A DNA stretch of 64,000 nt from Burkholderia sp. SRS-46 (GCF_004343775.1 NZ_PTXL01000016.1:99427-163426), one strand, 5' to 3'; positions 15,047 to 24,851 are shown, counted from the first letter of the stretch. The notes: generated from the sequence alone by a model not told the origin. Program-made: numbers and translations.

Positions 15047-15475
15047 ATGACCTCACGAAAATCTTCCTCGCGTGTCGAAACCGGCCGCGTCAGTTTTCGC
15101 GATACCCCGGATGTTGTCCGTTTTTACAAGAAAGCCGCCCAGGCGCGCGGCGTCTCATTCTCCGAATATGCCCGGCGACTCACCGAACGCGGCGCGCTCG
15201 CCGAGTCGGTCGATCGGCTGATCGGGTCCGTCGACGCGTCAATCGCGAAAGCCGAAACTTTGCTGCAGGAAGCTAGGCAGCTATCTGGAGGCGCAACGCC
15301 CACCGGACAGAAATCATCGCTGGCAGCCTTGCCGCCGCAACTCGTCGAAGCGATTTTTGTTTGTGAATTTCTGTTGACTGAGATCGTGTCGCGCACCGAC
15401 ATGACTGCGGAGCGACGCGCGCGCGACGCGGCGAAGGAGCGAACTGCCGAGGTTCTCCGCGGGGTGCACAAATGA
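15047..15475 (+). CDS. Putative relaxosome accessory protein (TraM/MobC-like position)
   Basis: The start at ATG 15047 gives 142 residues beginning MTSRKSSSRVETGRVSFRDT. An upstream in-frame ATG at 14888 would add a basic, poorly structured extension. The N-terminal third (VSFRDTPDVVRFYKKAAQAR followed by GVSFSEYARRL) looks like a ribbon-helix-helix DNA-binding fold of the kind used by small mobilisation proteins. The remainder is helical. The stop overlaps the traD start (ATGA), so it is translated together with the coupling protein. Position between the box-rich region and traD argues for a role in nicking-complex assembly at oriT. No family name can be fixed from sequence alone. Confidence 0.55.
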   Translation: MTSRKSSSRVETGRVSFRDTPDVVRFYKKAAQARGVSFSEYARRLTERGALAESVDRLIGSVDASIAKAETLLQEARQLSGGATPTGQKSSLAALPPQLVEAIFVCEFLLTEIVSRTDMTAERRARDAAKERTAEVLRGVHK

Positions 15476-17391
15476 CGCGGAAATCGCAGACCGGGATATT
15501 CAAGGATTTTTCCACTGGCTCTGAAATTTGGAGCCATCGCGTCGCACTTGTGCTCGTCGCGATCCGCAATATCGTGCTCCTCTCGTTGTTTTTGGGATTC
15601 ATCGCAGGTTTCGTCTACGCCGCGTTTTTCGTCGATCGGGATATTTGGCGCCCAGCCGTCGCGAACGTCATTGCGCATCTGCGCACGGTCGTGATGATGA
15701 CAGCGGTACCGATGGAGTACGAGGTCAACGGCCAAACGGTGCGTCTTCCTGTTGATCAAATCGCTTCTCTGACCGATCCCGTGTGGGATGTCGCTCGGAT
15801 CGTTATGCGTCGATTCTTCGTTATCGTGGGCACGGTAAGCGCGTGTTCCGCCGTCGCAATCGCGGGCTATTGGTACGAATTCGGCCGGCGCACTATGGCG
15901 GACAAAGAGATCCGCGGTGCTACCCTCGTCAGCGGAAAAGAGCTGGCGACCATGGTGCGCAACAACGACGATGCGAGCCCTTACACGCTCGCCGGCGTTC
16001 CCATGCTGCGCGAAGCGGAGACGCTACACACGCTCGTGGTCGGCGCCCAAGGCACAGGGAAGTCACAGCAATTCTTCGACCGGCTGCGACAAATCCGGGC
16101 GCGCGGCAAGCGCGCAATTGTCTACGATCCGTCGGGGGAGTTCACCGAGGAGTTTTTCCGGGAAGGCAAGGACGTGATGATGAATCCGTTCGACGACCGT
16201 TCTCCAAACTGGAATATCAAGCACGAGATCGACGAGGAATACCACTACGACAGCATGGCGAATGGGCTGATTCCCGATCCGCGCGAGGCGGATCCATTTT
16301 GGTCTCTTGCGGGTCGTGAGGTATTCAGAGACGTCGTTCGAACCTTGCACGTCGAAGGTAACCTCACCAATCGCAATCTCTATTCGTCGATCGCGATGAG
16401 CAACCTGGACGCGATCTACCATTTGCTGCGCAATACTGCTGGTGCGTCTTACGTCGACCCAAAGACCGAGCGCACGGGCATGTCGCTCAAGATGACGGTT
16501 CAGAATCAGCTTTCATCGTTTCGTTTCCTACGCGATGACGGCCCGCCGTTCTCGATTCGCCAGTGGATTTACAACGAAAGCGACTCGTGGATGTTTATTA
16601 CAACCCGCGAGGAAATGCTCGAGGCGATCAAGCCGATCCTGTCGCTTTGGATCGATATAGCGATCAAAGCGGTATTGAACCTGACTCCGATCCACCGCGA
16701 GCGCCTGCATTTCTCGATCGACGAATTGCCAACGCTCCAGAAGTTGGACATCATGAAGCTCGCGGTGAGCAACACTCGGAAATACGGGCTTTGCATGATG
16801 CTCGGCGCGCAGGATATCCCGCAATTGCTTGAGATCTACGGTGATTATCTCGCCCGAACCATCGTCAACGGTTGCCAGACGAAGCTGCTGCTTCGCGTCA
16901 CAGACGCAGAAGCGGCTGAGATGTTCGCAAAGCTGATCGGCGAAACCGAGATCGAGGAGAAGGACGAATCGATGTCGTTTGGTCTGAACGCGCAGCGGGA
17001 CGGTTTCAGCATCGCGACGCGGCGCCCGCTGCGCAACTTGGTCCTGTCATCTGAAATCCGACGCCTGCCGAAGATGACCGGTTACCTGGTGTATCCGGGC
17101 GACTATCCGGTCGCCCGTGTGACATATAAGTACGTCGCACCGAAGAAAAACGCGCCTGCGTTCATCAAGCGTCAGGCATTTTCCGAACTGTTCGCGCCGG
17201 CCGCCGCCACACCGGCCTCCGGCGCTGGTCCGGCGCCCGTGATCGCCGGCGCAGCACCCGACTGGATCGCGCACCCTGAAATCCTCGTCGCGGCGAGCGG
17301 CGGCATCGATCCGGAAACTGGCGAAATTCTGCCGCCTCGCCCAGGCGCGTGGCGCTGGGGCCACGGCAATCAAACAGGAGATAGAGCATGA
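15472..17391 (+). CDS. traD: Type IV coupling protein TraD
   Basis: This 639-aa inner-membrane ATPase links the relaxosome to the secretion channel. Two membrane spans lie near the N-terminus (residues about 24-52 and about 110-130), with a small periplasmic loop between them. The Walker A motif GAQGTGKS is at residues 191-198 and the Walker B region FSIDELPTL begins near 414. The sequence VYDPSGEFTEEFF after Walker A is typical of VirD4/TraD proteins. The C-terminal 80 residues are Ala/Pro-rich with ETGEILPPRPGAWRWG at the end, probably the relaxosome-contacting tail. It starts in a 4-base overlap with the previous gene and ends in one with the next. Confidence 0.95.
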   Translation: MTRKSQTGIFKDFSTGSEIWSHRVALVLVAIRNIVLLSLFLGFIAGFVYAAFFVDRDIWRPAVANVIAHLRTVVMMTAVPMEYEVNGQTVRLPVDQIASLTDPVWDVARIVMRRFFVIVGTVSACSAVAIAGYWYEFGRRTMADKEIRGATLVSGKELATMVRNNDDASPYTLAGVPMLREAETLHTLVVGAQGTGKSQQFFDRLRQIRARGKRAIVYDPSGEFTEEFFREGKDVMMNPFDDRSPNWNIKHEIDEEYHYDSMANGLIPDPREADPFWSLAGREVFRDVVRTLHVEGNLTNRNLYSSIAMSNLDAIYHLLRNTAGASYVDPKTERTGMSLKMTVQNQLSSFRFLRDDGPPFSIRQWIYNESDSWMFITTREEMLEAIKPILSLWIDIAIKAVLNLTPIHRERLHFSIDELPTLQKLDIMKLAVSNTRKYGLCMMLGAQDIPQLLEIYGDYLARTIVNGCQTKLLLRVTDAEAAEMFAKLIGETEIEEKDESMSFGLNAQRDGFSIATRRPLRNLVLSSEIRRLPKMTGYLVYPGDYPVARVTYKYVAPKKNAPAFIKRQAFSELFAPAAATPASGAGPAPVIAGAAPDWIAHPEILVAASGGIDPETGEILPPRPGAWRWGHGNQTGDRA

Positions 17392-17825
17392 AGATTTTTT
17401 GTCGTCTTTTGTCCACTGCCCTATTTCTGGCGGTTCCGACCGTCGGTGCTTTCGCACAGTCGGCTCCCGTGCTGTTACCTCCCGATCAGGCGTTCACGAT
17501 GCGTATGGCCGATGCATCGGACGGGTACGTCAGCGTGATTTTTCATGTGGCACCGGGCTACCGGCTGTATCGCGATCGCGTCAATGTCACCACGCCGACA
17601 CCGGGTCGGATGGTATACGCGGTCCTGAAACCGCCCGGCACGATGGTGTATGACGCGGCGTTGGGCAAATCCATCGAAACCTACGATAGTGACTTCCGAG
17701 TGGACGTCTCTATGTCACCCACACGGCCGACGGACCTGATCGTGCGGATTCAGGGGTGCGCCATCGAGGCCGGCGTCTGCTACCCTCCCGTGGAGCGGAA
17801 ATTCCATCTGTCGCCCCGCGGATGA
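17388..17825 (+). CDS. DsbD N-terminal-domain-like periplasmic protein
   Basis: This 145-aa protein starts with a signal peptide (LLSTALFLAVPTVGAFA). The mature part shows HVAPGYRLYRDRV and, near the C-terminus, QGCAIEAGVCYPPVERKF, the features of the periplasmic alpha domain of DsbD (the CxxxxxxC pair and YPP are diagnostic). In DsbD this domain passes electrons to DsbC and other thiol proteins. Here it stands alone, without the membrane and gamma domains, between traD and traI. It may be charged by the host DsbD and keep the DsbC at 31949 or the TraF at 47238 active. The fold call is good, the partner is inferred. Confidence 0.75.
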   Translation: MKIFCRLLSTALFLAVPTVGAFAQSAPVLLPPDQAFTMRMADASDGYVSVIFHVAPGYRLYRDRVNVTTPTPGRMVYAVLKPPGTMVYDAALGKSIETYDSDFRVDVSMSPTRPTDLIVRIQGCAIEAGVCYPPVERKFHLSPRG

Positions 17826-17984
17826 AACAGGCACAACGATGAGACTATGGCCGATGCGGCGGTCGGGCAATGAGAATCGGCGCGCTCGAGCTTCCGGATT
17901 GGAAGAAGATCGTGAGCGGCGAATGGAAAGACAAGCGGCACGTCGACATCGAGTAGGTACTCCACTGCGGGCTCCCGACCAATC

Positions 17985-20804
17985 ATGTTGAGTTTGCACA
18001 ACATCTCAAGCGCCGCCCAGACGCGAAACTATTTCTCGAAAGACAACTATTACACTCAGGACGAGAACACCGAGCATTCGGCGTGGTTCGGTGCCGGCGC
18101 GGCCCGCCTCGGTCTGGCCGGGCAAGTCCAACCGGCCGGGTTCCTCAATCTCCTCGAGGGGCGCGTCGAGGATCAACAGCTCGGAAAATGGGTGACCGAC
18201 GAGGAGACGGGCGAACGTCGTCAGGACCACCAACCCGGCATTGACATCACCTTCTCCGCCCCGAAGAGCGTGTCGCTGGTGGCCGAAGTCGCCGGCGATA
18301 CCGCCGTCCGGGATGCGCACGAAACCGCCGTTCGGTCCGCGCTGGCGTATCTCGAGGAAAACGTGATCCGCACGCGATCCACCCAGAACGGCGTCACGTC
18401 GATCGAACACACCGGCAATATGGTCGCCGCGCTCTTCAAGCACAACACCAGTCGGGATCTCGACCCACAGACCCACACGCACGCTGTCGTGATGAACGCG
18501 ACGCTACGTGCGGACGGTAAATGGCGGTCTATCGACAACCGGGAGATTTACCAGACACAGAAACTCGCCGGCGCAATATACAACGCCGCACTCGCATCCG
18601 GCCTGCAGCAACTCGGGTACCGGCTGACGAATCCTGATCGGCACGGTAACTTCGAAATCCAGGGCATTTCTCGAGAGCAGATCGCGCACTTCAGCCAGCG
18701 GCGCACCGCGATCAAAGAAAAACTCGGCAAGCGCCAGCTCGAGCTCGACGCCGCATCTGCGGCCGACAAGGAGCGCGCGGCGCTTGCCACGCGTGAGCGC
18801 AAGGTCGACGTTGACCACGAGCAACTACTCGTAGACTGGCGAGCCCGCGCCCAAGAGCAGGGAATCGATCTCGACGCGTTGCGCACGGCAGCCGCCGAGC
18901 GTAAAGCGCAGGGCATAGAGCCACCGACGAAGCTAACGGGACGCCAGGCACTGGCGTTCGCAGCCGCGCACCTGATCGAGCGAGAAGCCGTGGTCGACAA
19001 GTCGGATCTGGTAGAGACGGCAGTCGTTCACGGGACTGGTCGCGTTTCCCCCGAAGACGTGATGAAGGCGTTTCGGCAGCTCGAGAAGAGCGGCGACCTC
19101 GTGGCGCTGCCCGATGAGAAGTACACGACGCGAAAAATGCTCGAGAGCGAGCGTTGGGCACTCGATTTCGTCAAGCAGGAAAAGGGCAATGCGCCGATCA
19201 TACTCGACGCGGACAAAGTTCAGGAGCGAATAGCCGAAGCGGAACGTCTGCAACAGTTCTCCTACACGTTCGGTCAGCGGGACGCGATCGTGCTCGCATT
19301 GACGTCACCAGACCGATTCGTAGCCATTCAGGGGCTTGCCGGAACGGGCAAGACGACGATGCTCCGCACGCTGAACGAAATCGCCGCCGCGGAAGGATAT
19401 GTGGTTCGAGGCATGGCCCCGACAGGCGCGGCCGCAAAGGTAATGGTGAAAGAGACTGGAATTGCCGCCGAGACCGTCGCGATGTTTCAGATCAAGGAAC
19501 GGCAGCTACAGAAGGACATCGAGTTTGCCCAACAGTATGCCCCGGACTTCAAGCGGCGACCGGAAGTATGGGTTGTCGACGAATCATCGTTTCTTGCCCA
19601 ACGTCAGATGGCGCAATTGCATCGGCTCGCTGAACATGCCGGCGCTAAAGTCGTCTACCTCGGGGACACGCTTCAGCTGCAAGGGGTTGAAGCGGGCAAG
19701 CCGTTCGAGCTCGCTCAGAAAGACGGGATCGCCACGGCATATATGACCGATATCAATCGGCAGAAGACGGACGTCATGAAGGAAGCCGTGGACATCATTA
19801 CCGGTAGGAATTTGTTAGACGCCGGCGCGCGACTGACCGATATCGAACTGAAGCGCAACGCACAGTCGTTTCAATATCTGTCGGATCAAGGGCGGGTGCT
19901 CAAGACGGATGAGGTTGTCTCGCAGGCCGTCGACAAGATCCTGGCGATGAGCCCCGAGCAGCGCACGCGCAACATCACGATCACACCCCTAAACCGAGAT
20001 CGCGTTGCGATTAACGAAGGTGTGCGCGAGGGCCTAAAACAACGCGGCGAACTCTCAAAGAACGAATCCACGCACGAGATATTGGTATCGAAAGGATTTA
20101 CCCGCGCGCAGATCAAGGAAGCACAATACTACGAACGAGGCGATGTCGTTCGCTTCAATCGCACCTACCAGCAGATAAATGCGGACAAGGGTGACTATAC
20201 GCGCGTAACCGACGTCGACCACGAGTCGGGAATCGTGACCCTCACCAAACGTGACGGGTCGACGCTCGCGTGGGAGCCGGCGAAGCACAACAAAGTTGAA
20301 GTCTATGACCCGGACCTACGAAAGTTGGCCGTTGGCGACGTGATTCGCCTCACCCGCAACGATGACACATTCAAGAACGGCGAAACAGCGCGGGTCGTCC
20401 AACTCGCCGGCGAACATGCCGTCCTGCAGGTCGATGATCGCGGGGTGATCAGCCACCATTCGGTCAATCTTGAGACAAGCCAACACTGGGACCATGCGTA
20501 CGCATCTACCGTGCACGCGGCGCAAGGGGCATCGAAGGACACCACAATCTTCGCGATTAACATGCCGGAAAGCGAAGACAAGAAGGCACTGGAGCGCGAA
20601 TTCCAGTCGCTCGCCAAGGTGTTCGGGGACCGGAGCTATTACGTTGGCGTAACGCGCGCATCTCATGACATCACGGTTATTACCAACGACGTCGACCTAA
20701 CCCAGCGCGCCATCACCGGGAAGCTCGACAAGACGACGGTCATCGAGGCAATGAAACAGGAGGTCCGTGAGCAGACGTTCCAGCGTGAACAGCACGAGAT
20801 CTGA
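17985..20804 (+). CDS. traI: TraI/TrwC conjugative relaxase-helicase (MOB-F)
   Basis: This 939-aa protein nicks oriT and unwinds the transferred strand. The N-terminal relaxase domain shows the tyrosine group NYFSKDNYY (Y16, Y22, Y23) and the metal-binding histidines H153, H164 and H166 (HNTSRDLDPQTHTHAVVMN). The first tyrosine pair of F TraI is YF here. The helicase half has GLAGTGKTTML near residue 450 and the Walker B VVDESSF near 530. The length equals TrwC (966) rather than F TraI (1756), so the large C-terminal regions of F TraI are absent. It is separated from the DsbD-like gene by 159 bases holding only doubtful short frames. A strong family call. Confidence 0.96.
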   Translation: MLSLHNISSAAQTRNYFSKDNYYTQDENTEHSAWFGAGAARLGLAGQVQPAGFLNLLEGRVEDQQLGKWVTDEETGERRQDHQPGIDITFSAPKSVSLVAEVAGDTAVRDAHETAVRSALAYLEENVIRTRSTQNGVTSIEHTGNMVAALFKHNTSRDLDPQTHTHAVVMNATLRADGKWRSIDNREIYQTQKLAGAIYNAALASGLQQLGYRLTNPDRHGNFEIQGISREQIAHFSQRRTAIKEKLGKRQLELDAASAADKERAALATRERKVDVDHEQLLVDWRARAQEQGIDLDALRTAAAERKAQGIEPPTKLTGRQALAFAAAHLIEREAVVDKSDLVETAVVHGTGRVSPEDVMKAFRQLEKSGDLVALPDEKYTTRKMLESERWALDFVKQEKGNAPIILDADKVQERIAEAERLQQFSYTFGQRDAIVLALTSPDRFVAIQGLAGTGKTTMLRTLNEIAAAEGYVVRGMAPTGAAAKVMVKETGIAAETVAMFQIKERQLQKDIEFAQQYAPDFKRRPEVWVVDESSFLAQRQMAQLHRLAEHAGAKVVYLGDTLQLQGVEAGKPFELAQKDGIATAYMTDINRQKTDVMKEAVDIITGRNLLDAGARLTDIELKRNAQSFQYLSDQGRVLKTDEVVSQAVDKILAMSPEQRTRNITITPLNRDRVAINEGVREGLKQRGELSKNESTHEILVSKGFTRAQIKEAQYYERGDVVRFNRTYQQINADKGDYTRVTDVDHESGIVTLTKRDGSTLAWEPAKHNKVEVYDPDLRKLAVGDVIRLTRNDDTFKNGETARVVQLAGEHAVLQVDDRGVISHHSVNLETSQHWDHAYASTVHAAQGASKDTTIFAINMPESEDKKALEREFQSLAKVFGDRSYYVGVTRASHDITVITNDVDLTQRAITGKLDKTTVIEAMKQEVREQTFQREQHEI

Positions 20805-20816
20805 CCGGAGGAAGAG

Positions 20817-20978
20817 ATGAGCATCCACGATCCGACGCGGTTTCGAATTCGCCCCCCCGGGTTGATTCACGCATTTGACGACACCGTCGACATCGTTTGC
20901 CAGCAGGACCTGCTTTGCAGCCCTCGTAAATTTGACAGTGGCGGTGGATTTCTGCGCTGCGACAATAAATCCTGCTAG
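20817..20978 (+). CDS. Hypothetical small Cys-containing protein, 53 aa
   Basis: The frame begins at ATG 20817, 12 bases after the traI stop, behind the strong site CGGAGGAAGAG. It encodes MSIHDPTRFRIRPPGLIHAF and a C-terminal part with four cysteines (two in CQQDLLC). No family recognised and no membrane segment. The binding site and the tight spacing to traI support translation. The four cysteines could hold a metal. Confidence 0.5.
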   Translation: MSIHDPTRFRIRPPGLIHAFDDTVDIVCQQDLLCSPRKFDSGGGFLRCDNKSC

Positions 20979-21093
20979 AAACATCTTGTAATATTTCCGG
21001 AGCCTGATGCGCGTTGGCCACCGTGTTCCCGCTCCCAGCTGGCCAGGAGCGCGTCCAACCTCGTACTCAACCAATCGATTCGACGACGCTGAT

Positions 21094-21477
21094 ATGTACC
21101 GTAGGAGCCTTGTCTATCCTTTGCTTGCCGTCGCAACGTTTGCCAGCGCCGGGCCGATTTTTCTGATCGCAGATAACAATGCCCGCACGCTCTTCCTTCA
21201 AACCGAAACGGTCCGACAAGAATCCGAGGGACTGGTCGCCTTTACGATGCGAGCAGTGGCCAAGCATGGTTATCGTCCGACCGGGGCATCCGAGACAATC
21301 GCCATTGCGTTGACTGATTATCAGATGGACTGTTGGAGAAGCCGTGTCAGAGAAACCGGCACGCGATACGTCACGGATGAAGACAAGGAAGCGGGCCGTC
21401 CGCCTAAGACAGCCCAAGCATGGGCCGCAATTCCGCCGGGGAGTGAACTTGATGTTGTCCGCAAAAAAGTCTGCTGA
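21094..21477 (+). CDS. Surface-adhesin-E-like exported protein
   Basis: The start at ATG 21094 gives a 127-aa product with a signal peptide (YPLLAVATFASAGP). The C-terminal pattern, a YQMDCWRSR cysteine, then AWAAIPPGSELDVVRKKVC, is that of the surface-adhesin protein E fold: a small periplasmic or surface domain with one disulfide between an internal and a terminal cysteine. An upstream ATG at 21007 would add a non-hydrophobic extension and spoil the signal. The gene overlaps the next by 26 bases. It opens a block of genes unrelated to transfer. Function not known beyond the fold. Confidence 0.55.
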   Translation: MYRRSLVYPLLAVATFASAGPIFLIADNNARTLFLQTETVRQESEGLVAFTMRAVAKHGYRPTGASETIAIALTDYQMDCWRSRVRETGTRYVTDEDKEAGRPPKTAQAWAAIPPGSELDVVRKKVC

Positions 21478-23689
21478 GCGCGCCGATCCTCAAGTCCATC
21501 CGAAGGGAATCGAACGTGCAACGATCGCGATCTTCGCCGTTTTCGTCGCACTTTGTTTGTTCGTCGTATTCATTGTCGATCAGGCTCTCAGCTCCGCCGA
21601 GCAGTTTACGAACCGCGCTGCAGAAGCGCGAGCGACGGCGATCTCTCGATCCTATGCCAATTATCTCTCCGAGCGGACGGCAACCGCGGATGTCCTTGCG
21701 CGTACGGTTGCATTCCAGTACCGGACCCACAAAGGCCAGGTCGACCTGACGCGGCTTGTTGCGGCCGGTTTGCTAGCACCAACGGACCAGACGCTCGTCA
21801 CTCTCGTCAATGCCAACGGCACGGTCATACAGGCCTGGCCCACATCGCCTGAAGCAACGGTGCACCTTGGCGATCGTGAACACTTCGTCGCGCAGCAAAA
21901 TTCACCGAAGGATGAGCTGTACGTCGGCGCGCCGGTGTTCGGGCGAGTGTCGAACACGTGGACGCTGCAGTTCACTCGGAAACTGTTCGACGCCGAAGGG
22001 CATTTCGACGGAGTCGTCGTCGTTTCGGAACCCCTCGATTTCCTCACTAAGAGTTTCGCGAACCAAGCAAACCTCGGAACCGACGGCGTGGTGCTCGCCT
22101 TTCGCAAAGATGGACGACTGCTCGTTCGAGCGTCCTCGGACGGCACTCCCTCGCCCACTGGCGAAGGACTCGATCGATATGTCGCGTCCGATGGTTCGTC
22201 GAACTTTCTGTTCGATCCGATCGACCATCATCGTCGGCTCTATGCCCGGCAGCCCGTGCCGGGATATCCAATAACCGCCATTGTCGCGCTGTCGGTACGT
22301 GACATCTATGCGGATCTTGAACGACAGAAAAACGCCTATTGGGGTTGGGCCTTCTTGCTAATACTGGCGTTGACCGCCGCAGCCTTTCTTGCGAAGTCGT
22401 ATGTAAGGACGCTGCTGCAGCAACGTGCCTTGACCGCCAGAATTGCCGATACGGACCAGTTGACCGGCCTTGGAAATCGGCGTGCCCTCGATACCTATAC
22501 GACCGATCGCTTCAAGCGTGACGAGCGTCCCGCCGTTGCACTGGTCCTGTTCGATATAGCGGACTTTGGGACGATCAATGAGCAGTATGGGGACGACGTC
22601 GGCGACAGCTTCTTGCGGATGGTTGCAAACCGGCTCACGCAGCTAACGGCGTCTGCGGATCTCGTTGTGCGGGTCAAATCGGACCAGTTTGGCGTAGTCC
22701 TATCGGGGGATGAGCCTGCAGTTCGAGCACTTGATTTTGTGCGAGCACTCTTCGACTCCTATCGGTTTCCTGTTCATTTTCGTGGTTACAGCCAAGACGT
22801 CACATTGAGCGTAGGTATCGGCACGTCGGAATACGACGACACGCCTGGTGCACTTCGCAGCCAGGCCAGTTATGCGTTGGACCTCGCAAAGCGAGCCACC
22901 GCACAAACGCAACGAAATGAATATCGCGTCTACGATCACGCGATGTTTCGACAGTTTGGCGACGAGCGAAGAATCGATGATGCAGTCGAAGAAGCGGTGT
23001 TGCACGGCGGCATAGAGGCGCAATGTGCGCCGGTACTGAACTCGAGCGCGAACACGGTTGAAGGGCTCTGGGCTACCCCTTTATTGCGAAGCGCAACTGC
23101 GGGCACTCTGTCGGCTAGTGAGTTTATGGATGCAGTCGAGCGTACCCGTTTGTCGAATTCGGTATGGGCCTTGTCGATTGCGCACGCGTCGCACACCGTC
23201 GCGCAGTTCGGCGGCAGCATGACGCTGTGGGCGTGCGTCTCAAAATCGTTCGTGCGCGATATCGAGCCCGATCGCTATCTTGGTTCGCGGGAGTTGGCGC
23301 CGGAGCGCCTAAGACTCGCTGTGACTGGCCTACTCGACCGGCAACTCGATGACATCACAACAGCGCGGATCGCGGCCTTACGCAAACGTGGCGCGATCGT
23401 GTTAGCCGTCGTCAATCTTGACCATGGCACGCCGTTTCCACTTTTCGCCACGCTTCCAGTGGACGGCTTGGTGTTTGAGGGGGGATGGGTCGACGCCGCG
23501 CCCGCTTCGTCGGTCGCCGCACCGGTTCTCAATGGGCTCATCGAAGCCGCGATTGCTTTGGGCTGGCAGACAGTCGCTCTAGGCGTCACCACACCGGAGC
23601 AGCTCGCGTGGCTGCGCACCCGATCCGTTCAAACCGTATGCGGGCCCTATGTCGACGAGACATGGCCGGTCGCACTGCACCAGGGCTGA
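21452..23689 (+). CDS. Degenerate GGDEF/EAL membrane sensor protein
   Basis: The start at ATG 21452 has a GGGGAG site and gives 745 residues. Two membrane spans (FAVFVALCLFVVFIV and WAFLLILALTAAAFLA) bracket an extracytoplasmic dCache-type sensor domain. A GGDEF domain follows (DTDQLTGLGNRRALDTY is intact), but the active-site loop reads KSDQF instead of GGDEF. The final EAL-like domain has lost the EALLRW signature (it reads EGLWATPLL). Both enzyme activities are thus likely lost, leaving a receptor or c-di-GMP-sensing scaffold. It sits in a non-transfer gene block with a LuxR-like regulator just downstream, suggesting a signalling pair. Confidence 0.8.
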   Translation: MLSAKKSAERADPQVHPKGIERATIAIFAVFVALCLFVVFIVDQALSSAEQFTNRAAEARATAISRSYANYLSERTATADVLARTVAFQYRTHKGQVDLTRLVAAGLLAPTDQTLVTLVNANGTVIQAWPTSPEATVHLGDREHFVAQQNSPKDELYVGAPVFGRVSNTWTLQFTRKLFDAEGHFDGVVVVSEPLDFLTKSFANQANLGTDGVVLAFRKDGRLLVRASSDGTPSPTGEGLDRYVASDGSSNFLFDPIDHHRRLYARQPVPGYPITAIVALSVRDIYADLERQKNAYWGWAFLLILALTAAAFLAKSYVRTLLQQRALTARIADTDQLTGLGNRRALDTYTTDRFKRDERPAVALVLFDIADFGTINEQYGDDVGDSFLRMVANRLTQLTASADLVVRVKSDQFGVVLSGDEPAVRALDFVRALFDSYRFPVHFRGYSQDVTLSVGIGTSEYDDTPGALRSQASYALDLAKRATAQTQRNEYRVYDHAMFRQFGDERRIDDAVEEAVLHGGIEAQCAPVLNSSANTVEGLWATPLLRSATAGTLSASEFMDAVERTRLSNSVWALSIAHASHTVAQFGGSMTLWACVSKSFVRDIEPDRYLGSRELAPERLRLAVTGLLDRQLDDITTARIAALRKRGAIVLAVVNLDHGTPFPLFATLPVDGLVFEGGWVDAAPASSVAAPVLNGLIEAAIALGWQTVALGVTTPEQLAWLRTRSVQTVCGPYVDETWPVALHQG

Positions 23690-23700
23690 GGTGACCCGCG

Positions 23701-24729
23701 ATGGGCGGCATCTGGAATGGTGAGACGCTACCGAGCGACACACTGCGCAACGTCGCGGTACCGGTGGCGGATGGGCGGCTGGTATTGAGCGTACGAGGTA
23801 GTTCGGACAAGGGCTACTTGTTGGAGCGCCGGCGCTGGCACATCGACGGCCATCTCGGGATCCAGCGAATATCCCTCGATAACCCATCAGCGCTGACCGC
23901 ATTTGCCGAATGGGAGACTGCTTTCCTCTTCCCGGATCAACACTATGGTCCGCTTCGTGAAGCAGTGCCGAGGGCCCTTCACCGCCCAAAGGCCGGCAAG
24001 AGTCTCGTGCACGCGATCGATCTGGCTGACGCCGAACTCGTTCGAATGCTCTCGAATGCCGCCGCGCAGGCAGAGTTAGCTGACTGCGTGTTCCATGCAT
24101 TTCTGCTCGACGGCACCGAACGCAATGTCGTACTTCACGACACGCTGATTGCCGGGATAGGCCCCGATTCGGCACTGTGGTCGCAGCACTATTCGAACAA
24201 GGCTCTTTATCGAATCGATCCCGTGTTCCTCCAGGCGCGTCACCACAACTATCAGCCTGTCGCGGCATCTGACCTCAGTCGCGGATCGGTTAGCCCACTT
24301 GCTGACGTGCGAAGCTATCCCGCGTTTCAGAGCAGTGTCTTTTTCCCGGCCCGGCACGAGGCGGCACTCGGCATACTGCATGTCGGACGTGCGCTGCCGG
24401 CGCCGGCTGGAGAATCGGTATTTCTAGATACCCGTTCGCGAAGCGATTGGACTGCACTCGCACACGACGTCCTGCGTTACTATCTGGCCAACCGTCGTGC
24501 CGAGGCAGTCAGTCAACTGGCCCTCACCCAGCTCGAGCACCAAGTTCTCGCCTTGCTCGTGGCGGGCGTCAAGGCGGACGAGATTCAAACGCGGCTGGCG
24601 ATTTCACATTCAACGTTGCGCGATGCGCGCCAATCGATAAATCAAAAAATGGGGACGCATGACATTCGCGTCAGCGTGAACGAGGCGAGGAGTTACGGTC
24701 TCGTCGTACCTTCATATTTCTCGCGGTAA
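23701..24729 (+). CDS. LuxR-type transcriptional regulator
   Basis: A 342-aa protein. Residues about 130-250 include HYSNKALYRIDPVFLQARHH, which recalls the signal-binding domain of LuxR family regulators. The C-terminus has a four-helix LuxR-type DNA-binding fold (LTQLEHQVLALLVAGVKADE, then ISHSTLRDARQSINQKMG), although it is divergent: the usual TxxE and glycine positions are only partly kept. It follows the degenerate GGDEF/EAL gene by 11 bases and probably responds to the same signal. No luxI-type gene is present, so it would be a solo regulator. Target genes may include the adjacent TRAP-binding protein. Confidence 0.65.
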   Translation: MGGIWNGETLPSDTLRNVAVPVADGRLVLSVRGSSDKGYLLERRRWHIDGHLGIQRISLDNPSALTAFAEWETAFLFPDQHYGPLREAVPRALHRPKAGKSLVHAIDLADAELVRMLSNAAAQAELADCVFHAFLLDGTERNVVLHDTLIAGIGPDSALWSQHYSNKALYRIDPVFLQARHHNYQPVAASDLSRGSVSPLADVRSYPAFQSSVFFPARHEAALGILHVGRALPAPAGESVFLDTRSRSDWTALAHDVLRYYLANRRAEAVSQLALTQLEHQVLALLVAGVKADEIQTRLAISHSTLRDARQSINQKMGTHDIRVSVNEARSYGLVVPSYFSR

Positions 24730-24851
24730 TATAAGACAAGTTATTCATTAGCCACTCATCTATGGCAAATGTGGCTTGGCGCACAGTAACCTCTCGGTAA
24801 ATCGGTAGTCCGCGCGATTGATCGCACGCGGACCTAACAGCGAATACCGCG

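Noticed and set aside
17839..17991. Two short frames (50 and 28 codons) before traI
   Set aside because: Binding sites are weak, the frames overlap each other and nothing in them is recognisable. They may be a leader but cannot be supported.
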